9,902 nt of DNA from Desulfobulbaceae bacterium (GTDB lineage Bacteria; Desulfobacterota; Desulfobulbia; Desulfobulbales; Desulfobulbaceae). Under the pieces are notes generated by a model. The model made no database searches. It saw only the letters and a program-made list of their open reading frames with translations, and had not been told where the DNA came from. Where the stretch lies: the NCBI GenBank assembly GCA_003508005.1, contig DNUE01000079.1, positions 1 to 9,902 of the forward strand. The letters run 5' to 3'. Of the stretch, positions 6,237 through 9,902 are shown piece by piece (positions within the stretch are counted from its first letter, which is position 1; every line of letters begins with the position of its first letter). Made by a program: the position numbers and the translations under genes.

Positions 6237-9200
6237 TCACCCCACAATAGCATAGGGACGGCCATGATTCAACAGTTCCGAAATGGCCGCCGCCGGAACA
6301 GGTGGGCTGAACAGATAGCCCTGGATCTGAATCTCCTGACAATCCTGTTGCCGAAGAAACCGCAACTGCGCCTCGGTCTCAATCCCTTCCGCCACCAGCT
6401 TGAGGTCAAGGGCGCGGGCCAGGGAGATAATGGCAATGGCAATGGCCGAACTTTCCGCATTGTCCGGCAGATCCCGGATAAAGGAGCGATCTATCTTCAA
6501 GGTGTCGAGGGGCATCTTTCGCAGATATTGGAGCGAGGAATATCCGGTGCCGAAATCGTCCAACCCCAAACCCACCCCTATCCCTTTCAATTCCAGGAGT
6601 TGCTCAATCGCCACCTGTTCATTCCCCAAGACCCCGCTTTCCGTGATCTCCAGCTCAAGCAACGCCGGTGGCAACCCGGTTTCCTGGAGGATACCGGCAA
6701 TATTCTCAACCAGATTTTCCTCCATGAACTGACGGGGAGAAAGATTCACTGAGACCGAAAAGCCCTTTTTCCGTTTGAGCCACCTTCGGGTATCCACACA
6801 GGCCTGACGCAGGACATGGGCGCCAATGGGAACAATCAGGCCGGTTTCTTCGGCCAGGGGAATAAAATCCAGGGGTGAAATCAATTGGCCATCCGCCTTT
6901 TGCCAGCGAACCAGGGCCTCGACGCCGACGATCTCGCCCGAAGAGGCCAACACCTTGGGTTGATAATAGACCAGGAATTCATCCCGCTCCAAGGCCTTGC
7001 GCAGGTTGTTTTCCAGAGAAAAACGACGAATAACCTGGGCGTTCATGTTCCCGGTAAAAAACTGGTATTTGTTTTTTCCCTCCTCCTTGGCCCGGTACAT
7101 GGCCAGCTCGGCATTTTTCAGCAGGAACTCGGCATCCGAACCATCATCAGGGAAACAGGTAATGCCGATGCTCACCGTGATATAGGTTTCATAGGTCTGC
7201 ATATTAAAAGGGGCGACAAGTTGCGCGAAAATCCTTTCCGCAACCTGCACCGCGTCGTTGGCATGATCACACTGTTCCAGCAGAACGGCAAAATCATCCC
7301 CACCCAGACGGGCCACGGTACAATCGGCATCCACACAGGATTTCAGACGCTCGGCCATCTGCTGCAACAGGAGATCGCCGGCCATATGCCCCAGACTGTC
7401 GTTGATGTGCCTGAAATTATCGAGATCGAGATAGAGTACCGCCACATATTTGCCAAAACGTTGGGCATGGCGTAATGCCACCTTCAAACGGTCAAGGAGC
7501 AGGTGGCGATTGGGCAGCAAGGTCAGGGCGTCATGGTAGGCCTGGAAATGAATCTGTTCCTTGTAGCCATGCAGTTCCGACAGGTCATGAAAGACCGCGA
7601 CATGATGGGCCACCTGGCCGTACTCATCATGAATGGTGGTGATCGTCAGATGTTCCGGATAAATCTCGCCATTTTTGCGACGATTCCAGACATCCCCGTC
7701 CCATTTCCCCTTCGCCCGCAATGTTTCCCACATGGTCTCATAAAAGGCCGGATCATGACGATCGGATTTGAGGATACGGGGATTTTGACCTACCGCCTCC
7801 TCCTCGCTGTACCCGGTGATATCAGTAAAGGCATTATTAATGGACAGAATCGCACCGTCGGCATCGGTAATCACGATCCCCTCAATGCTGTTATCAAAAA
7901 CCCGGGCGGACATGGCAAGCTGCTTTTCCCTCTGTTTGTACAGGGTGATATCCTGAATCGTGCCGAACAGTTGCACCGGATCGCCATCGGCGTTGCATTG
8001 CAGTTCGGCCTCAATGCCCACCTCCCGCAGCAGGGAGTCCTTGCCGACCACGCGGAACTGCAAGTTAAACGGCTCCTTGACCATCAGGGCGCGGCGGACG
8101 GTATCCTGAAACCTCTGCCGGTCCCCGGGATACACATACTCCAGAAAGGCCTCATACGAAGTCGGCTCCTGTCCGGAAGCCCAGTCAAAGAGCCGGCACA
8201 CCTCTTCCGACCAGACCAAAAAATTATCCGCCACCCGCCACTGCCAGTATCCCAGCCGGGCTATCTGCTGCGCCTTGATCAGATTGGCCTCACTGTGACG
8301 CAAACGATCTTCCGCGCCCTGCTGCTCAATCAAAAGGGCCAGGGTGCCGGCCATGGTCTTCAAAAACGTCAAATCCGACTCCGTGCAGACATGCCCGGCC
8401 TTTCCGTAAAGCACCAACACCCCGAGCAGTTTCTGATAATGGACAATGGGAACGGCGTAATGACTCTGCTCTTCCGTTTCCTTGAGCCGATGCCGATACG
8501 TTACGGGCAGGACAGGGGCGCTGACAATCTCCTGATCTCGGGCCGCCGCGCCGCACAGACATTCACCCACCCGGACTGCCCGGCAGTGCTGCAGGACGGA
8601 GGCCGCCAGATTCTTCTGCACACGCAGGTGGAGAGTCTCGGGATGATCCCGGTCAACCAGAAAAATCGCGCCCCGCGGTTCAAAATGCAGCCATGGCAAT
8701 CCGACGACACAATCCAGGGCCTCCGTCAGTTGCTCCTCCAAGGAGGCATCCTTAAACCCGATCCGCAGGAGATGCTCAATAATTTCCCCTTGTTGACGGC
8801 GCAGCCCCAGTTCCACCTGCGCCTGCTTGAAATCGGTTATATCGCGCCCAAGCACCACCAGACCCTTCCGGCTGCCATCCTCATGAAACAGCGGAATCTT
8901 GTGAACCTCAAAGACCTTTTCACCTCCCCCCGGTAGCGAGACCACTTCTTCCCCCTGAAGCGGCGCCCCGGCCTGCCAGGCTGCTTCATCACTTGCTTCA
9001 CAGCCGAGAAAGGCCTCACGGTAAAAGGGGCTGAAGGACGCCAACTCGGAATCTTTTTTTCCGAAATAGTCGACACCCAGCAACTGAAACAATTCCAGAT
9101 CCGCCTTATTGGCCTCCAGCCACCGGCCTTCTCCGTCCTTGAAACAGACGATATCCGGCATGGCGTCAAGCAGGGTATGCAGGAGCTGCTCTCCACTCAA

Positions 9201-9248
9201 GGAGAAACCGCGAGGTCGGGTTGAAGAGACTTGCAATGACATGTTCAT
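6237..9248 (-). CDS. PAS-GAF-PAS-PAS-GGDEF-EAL cyclic-di-GMP signalling protein
   Basis: This 1003-residue protein has no evident membrane segment and is probably cytoplasmic. PAS 1 is about 21-141 (ending VVLGRDITDFKQ), GAF about 153-310, PAS 2 about 330-440 (ending TIQDITLYKQREKQL), PAS 3 about 445-560, GGDEF about 565-732 and EAL about 745-990. The GGDEF signature is GGDDF (649-653), with Asp replacing the usual Glu at the fourth position, and the DxLTGLPNR motif reads DALTLLPNR. The inhibitory RxxD I-site is absent; its place holds DADC (640-643). The EAL half keeps EALVRW (777-782), NLSPRQF (835-841), ELEITES, DDFGTGYSSL (897-906), LKIDRSF (917-923), AEGIETE and QGYLF. It is likely a cyclic-di-GMP phosphodiesterase whose cyclase domain may be weak or regulatory. 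ATG 9248 is the first start, with a poor Shine-Dalgarno, and a second ATG is two codons later. Confidence 0.94.
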   Translation of the reverse strand: MNMSLQVSSTRPRGFSLSGEQLLHTLLDAMPDIVCFKDGEGRWLEANKADLELFQLLGVDYFGKKDSELASFSPFYREAFLGCEASDEAAWQAGAPLQGEEVVSLPGGGEKVFEVHKIPLFHEDGSRKGLVVLGRDITDFKQAQVELGLRRQQGEIIEHLLRIGFKDASLEEQLTEALDCVVGLPWLHFEPRGAIFLVDRDHPETLHLRVQKNLAASVLQHCRAVRVGECLCGAAARDQEIVSAPVLPVTYRHRLKETEEQSHYAVPIVHYQKLLGVLVLYGKAGHVCTESDLTFLKTMAGTLALLIEQQGAEDRLRHSEANLIKAQQIARLGYWQWRVADNFLVWSEEVCRLFDWASGQEPTSYEAFLEYVYPGDRQRFQDTVRRALMVKEPFNLQFRVVGKDSLLREVGIEAELQCNADGDPVQLFGTIQDITLYKQREKQLAMSARVFDNSIEGIVITDADGAILSINNAFTDITGYSEEEAVGQNPRILKSDRHDPAFYETMWETLRAKGKWDGDVWNRRKNGEIYPEHLTITTIHDEYGQVAHHVAVFHDLSELHGYKEQIHFQAYHDALTLLPNRHLLLDRLKVALRHAQRFGKYVAVLYLDLDNFRHINDSLGHMAGDLLLQQMAERLKSCVDADCTVARLGGDDFAVLLEQCDHANDAVQVAERIFAQLVAPFNMQTYETYITVSIGITCFPDDGSDAEFLLKNAELAMYRAKEEGKNKYQFFTGNMNAQVIRRFSLENNLRKALERDEFLVYYQPKVLASSGEIVGVEALVRWQKADGQLISPLDFIPLAEETGLIVPIGAHVLRQACVDTRRWLKRKKGFSVSVNLSPRQFMEENLVENIAGILQETGLPPALLELEITESGVLGNEQVAIEQLLELKGIGVGLGLDDFGTGYSSLQYLRKMPLDTLKIDRSFIRDLPDNAESSAIAIAIISLARALDLKLVAEGIETEAQLRFLRQQDCQEIQIQGYLFSPPVPAAAISELLNHGRPYAIVG

Positions 9249-9280
9249 ATTTAGCCTGAAGTTAAAAGTTTCATCAATGC

Positions 9281-9297
9281 TTTGTCACCATGACAAA
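9281..9297. promoter_or_regulatory. operator-like 7-3-7 palindrome
   Basis: TTTGTCA (9281-9287) and TGACAAA (9291-9297) form a perfect inverted repeat around CCA, 33 bases upstream of the start codon of the cyclic-di-GMP gene. Allowing one extra A, the symmetry extends to GC on both ends (9279-9300). The size and placement fit a dimeric repressor or activator site, but I cannot name the regulator. TTGTCA within it also resembles a -35 element on the minus strand, though no good -10 follows. Confidence 0.5.
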
Positions 9298-9341
9298 AGC
9301 AAATGCTTGCTGTTTATGCTATGGGGGTACCGGCATCCTCC

Positions 9342-9357
9342 TGCCCAACATGCGCCA
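9342..9357 (-). promoter_or_regulatory. weak sigma-54-like promoter match
   Basis: On the minus strand TGGCGC, five bases, then GGGCA resembles the -24/-12 consensus TGGCAC-N5-TTGCA. The essential GG and GC dinucleotides have the right spacing and 8 of 11 specified positions agree. It lies between the HTH-receiver gene and the cyclic-di-GMP gene, about 94 bases before the latter's start. A match this degenerate can occur by chance. Confidence 0.22.
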
Positions 9358-9407
9358 TTACCGGCGCGTTACCAGCAGCTTGAAAGCGTCGTGATGGGAG
9401 TAAAAAT

Positions 9408-9902
9408 CTATCCAAACAGAATATGCGCAAGCTTGTCCGCATCAATCGGCTTGCTCAAACAATATTCGGCCCCGGCCTCGAGAATTTTTCGAACATTCAA
9501 TTCAGAGGGATAGCCGGTCATGGCAATGACCCGGATAGCGGCTGTTGCCGGATCAGACTTCACTCGGCGACAGACATCCCAGCCATTCATCCCCGGCATC
9601 ATAAGATCCAAGAGCACCACATCCGGGGCGAAGGAAAGCAGTTTGCTCCCGGCCTCGAAACCGTCACGGGCTGTTTCCACAACGAGCGGATGGGACATCT
9701 CCGGCAACAACTCAAGGAGATAGTCCATCACCTGGACATCGTCCTCGACAACAAGGACTCGCAGGGGGGCATCCTGCCGCTGCCCTCCGCGACTGCGAAA
9801 TTGCTCCACATCCCGGAGGAGAAAGCGCCGATGACCGCCTGGGGTGGTCTCCGAGGGGAGCAGCCCCTTCTGCGCCCAGGTATAGTGGACCCCAAATTCA
9901 GG
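9408..9902 (-). CDS. MerR-like HTH fused to a response-regulator receiver domain (5' end outside window)
   Basis: The open frame continues past GTG 9809 to the window edge, giving 164 visible residues and a missing N terminus. The first 31 visible residues look like the distal part of a MerR/excisionase-type winged HTH: a W-x-x-K-G-L-L-P segment followed by TPGGHRRF and a DVEQF helix. The receiver follows a short linker. Counted from GTG 9809, it has acidic D23 and D24, phospho-acceptor D68 in LLDLMMPGMNG, T98 in AMTGYP and K120 in LSKPID, all canonical. DNA binding therefore sits N-terminal to the receiver, the reverse of OmpR or NarL regulators. GTG 9809 alone would cut off the HTH and is unlikely to be the true start. 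The stop is 159 bases upstream of the cyclic-di-GMP gene on the same strand. Its partner kinase is not identified; the kinase at 1879-4224 is distant and on the other strand. Confidence 0.85.
   Translation of the reverse strand, partial: PEFGVHYTWAQKGLLPSETTPGGHRRFLLRDVEQFRSRGGQRQDAPLRVLVVEDDVQVMDYLLELLPEMSHPLVVETARDGFEAGSKLLSFAPDVVLLDLMMPGMNGWDVCRRVKSDPATAAIRVIAMTGYPSELNVRKILEAGAEYCLSKPIDADKLAHILFG

Noticed and set aside
7503..8936. 477-residue open frame on the plus strand inside the cyclic-di-GMP gene
   Set aside because: It lies wholly opposite clear GAF, PAS and GGDEF coding sequence and has no recognisable domain.
9352..9367. GCGCC/GGCGC hairpin after the HTH-receiver gene as a terminator
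   Set aside because: The stem is only about 5-7 bp and no T run follows it on the minus strand.

Overview
The window reads as bacterial chromosome from a GC-rich, signalling-heavy Gram-negative organism. The coding style, the histidine kinase with a TtrS/PhnD-like sensor and an HEINTPAQYI H-box, and the stacked palindromic intergenic repeats recall Desulfobacterota and related former Deltaproteobacteria. That placement is an inference from resemblance; no rRNA or marker gene is present. I found no tRNA, CRISPR array, phage gene or transposase.

Layout: positions 1-448 are noncoding and hold three different repeat structures, ending in a possible promoter and a strong Shine-Dalgarno. Two plus-strand genes follow: an MFS transporter (573-1826) and a membrane-bound sensor histidine kinase with a periplasmic PhnD-like domain, a PAS domain and a kinase core (1879-4224). 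A near-consensus sigma-70 promoter lies across the transporter stop codon, so the kinase can probably be transcribed on its own. No partner response regulator is adjacent.

From about 4259 to the right end everything is on the minus strand. Read in its own direction from the right edge, the order is: an HTH-receiver protein cut by the window edge (9902-9408); a 1003-residue PAS-GAF-PAS-PAS-GGDEF-EAL cyclic-di-GMP protein (9248-6237); a 237-bp intergenic region dominated by a 110-bp imperfect palindrome; a GlpQ-type periplasmic glycerophosphodiester phosphodiesterase with a proline-rich C-terminal tail (5999-4608); and the 5' remnant of a YtnP-like metallo-beta-lactamase-fold hydrolase that has lost its catalytic region (4582-4259). 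The remnant meets the kinase tail to tail.

Taken together this is an ordinary signalling neighbourhood with several uncommon details: a receiver protein with its MerR-like HTH at the N-terminal side, a GGDDF variant without an I-site next to an apparently complete EAL site, an operator-like 7-3-7 palindrome upstream of the cyclic-di-GMP gene, and a decayed lactonase-family gene. I see no convincing undescribed multi-gene system.
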